A DNA stretch of 20,693 nucleotides from RGIG9041 sp045593905 (GTDB taxonomy: Bacteria; Bacillota; Clostridia; Oscillospirales; QAKW01): positions 1 to 20,693 of the forward strand of contig JAZNXL010000053.1 in NCBI GenBank assembly GCA_045593905.1, in the 5' to 3' direction. How positions within the stretch are numbered: the stretch's first letter is position 1; every line of letters starts with the position of its first letter. Positions 20,318 through 20,693 of this stretch are shown here, one piece after another. Below the pieces are notes generated by a model. It ran no database searches, was not told where the DNA came from, and saw only the letters and a list, made by a program, of their open reading frames with translations. The position numbers and the translations under genes were made by a program.

Positions 20318-20336
20318 AGTTGTCACTCCTTGGTTT

Positions 20337-20365
20337 ATTATATGTAAAAGTTTACAATAGTTGAC
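20337..20365 (-). promoter_or_regulatory. Weak promoter candidate of the three-gene operon
   Basis: On the minus strand a perfect TATAAT (20342-20337) lies about 20 bases before the first start codon. The -35 position (GTCAAC, 20365-20360) is poor and overlaps the -35 of the divergent promoter at 20361-20389, so the two could compete for polymerase. Confidence 0.45.
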
Positions 20366-20389
20366 TGTTTGAGCGCGATATTATATAAT
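20361..20389 (+). promoter_or_regulatory. Promoter of the Mini-RNase III gene
   Basis: TTGACT (20361-20366), 17-base spacer and TATAAT (20384-20389), about 30 bases before the start codon. Confidence 0.8.
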
Positions 20390-20421
20390 TATTGTATTAA
20401 CATTAAAATTTGGCAGGGTAT

Positions 20422-20693
20422 ATGAAAAAGCAACAGGTTATAACAAACTACGGCTCGCTCTCGCTTGCTTACATAGGCGACGCGGTATATGAGCTTTTGG
20501 TACGCGAGCACCTTTTATCGACAGGACTTTTAGACAACGGTGTTATGCATAAACGCGCAAAAGAATATGTAAGCGCGCACGCGCAGGCAAGGTTTTTACA
20601 AATACTTTCAGAGCATTTAACCGACGACGAAATCGGTGTTGTGCGCAGGGGTAAAAACGTAAAAACTCACTCGCACCCAAAAAACGCCGACCT
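20422..20693 (+). CDS. mrnC: Mini-ribonuclease III, N-terminal part
   Basis: Mini-III is an RNase III-type nuclease without a dsRNA-binding domain that trims 23S rRNA precursors in Firmicutes. The visible 90 codons begin at the ATG at 20422 (CAGGGT upstream) and contain the catalytic signature LAYIGDAVYELLVREHLL (about 14-31), where the aspartate and glutamate bind magnesium, then the Mini-III motif RRGKNVKTHSHPKNAD, close to the usual RRGRNAKSxxxPKNAD. The window ends inside the gene, so about 40-50 residues are missing. It diverges from the small three-gene operon. Confidence 0.92.
   Translation, partial: MKKQQVITNYGSLSLAYIGDAVYELLVREHLLSTGLLDNGVMHKRAKEYVSAHAQARFLQILSEHLTDDEIGVVRRGKNVKTHSHPKNAD

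Overview
The window looks like one end of a contig from an anaerobic, spore-lineage Firmicute, most probably Clostridia/Oscillospirales. The evidence is a SigH-type sigma factor, FeoAB with a FeoB-associated Cys-rich peptide and a DtxR-type regulator, a ferredoxin-tailed aldo/keto reductase, Mini-RNase III, an LCP cell-wall protein, and many consensus TTGACA-17-TATAAT promoters with strong Gram-positive Shine-Dalgarno sites. No taxonomic marker was searched, so the order-level call is inference.

Layout. The first 177 bases are not genuine contiguous genome: 94-135 and 146-177 match MGI/BGI sequencing adapters, and 1-93 is a second copy of 185-277. From 178 on there is the start of a MATE exporter gene (minus strand), then a disordered tRNA-Ser(CGA) locus (459-831) in which one tRNA is intact and another is cut in its D-loop into two separated pieces. 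Next come rpsT (minus) and sigH (plus), divergently promoted; a degenerate tRNA-like remnant; a small zinc-ribbon protein; a zinc-dependent alcohol/polyol dehydrogenase (minus); and a divergent aldo/keto reductase coupled to a DUF1893-like gene.

The central 8 kb (5035-13358) is one tightly packed plus-strand unit, uvrB-uvrA-deoC-deoB-cdd-pdp, joining nucleotide excision repair to deoxynucleoside and pyrimidine nucleoside salvage. Five of the six genes abut or overlap the gene before them and one terminator closes the unit.

Beyond it lies a mini-hairpin array (13363-13528) between two look-alike terminators, then a tandem pair of paralogous lipoprotein genes (minus) behind a leader that can form an attenuator. 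Iron uptake follows: feoA-feoB-Cys-rich peptide (minus), facing a DtxR-family regulator (plus). Two copies of an 18-base palindromic box, one at the feoA promoter and one before feoB, are probably its operators. A second mini-hairpin array and a 170-base palindromic element with tRNA-Ser-like ends sit between duplicated terminators next to tRNA-Ser(GCU). The right end holds an LCP-family protein, three small overlapping genes of unknown function (all minus), and the truncated start of Mini-RNase III (plus).

Most interesting to me are the two hairpin arrays with about 20-base periodicity, the split tRNA-Ser and its tRNA-linked elements, the double feo operator, the putative lipoprotein attenuator, and the small three-gene operon.
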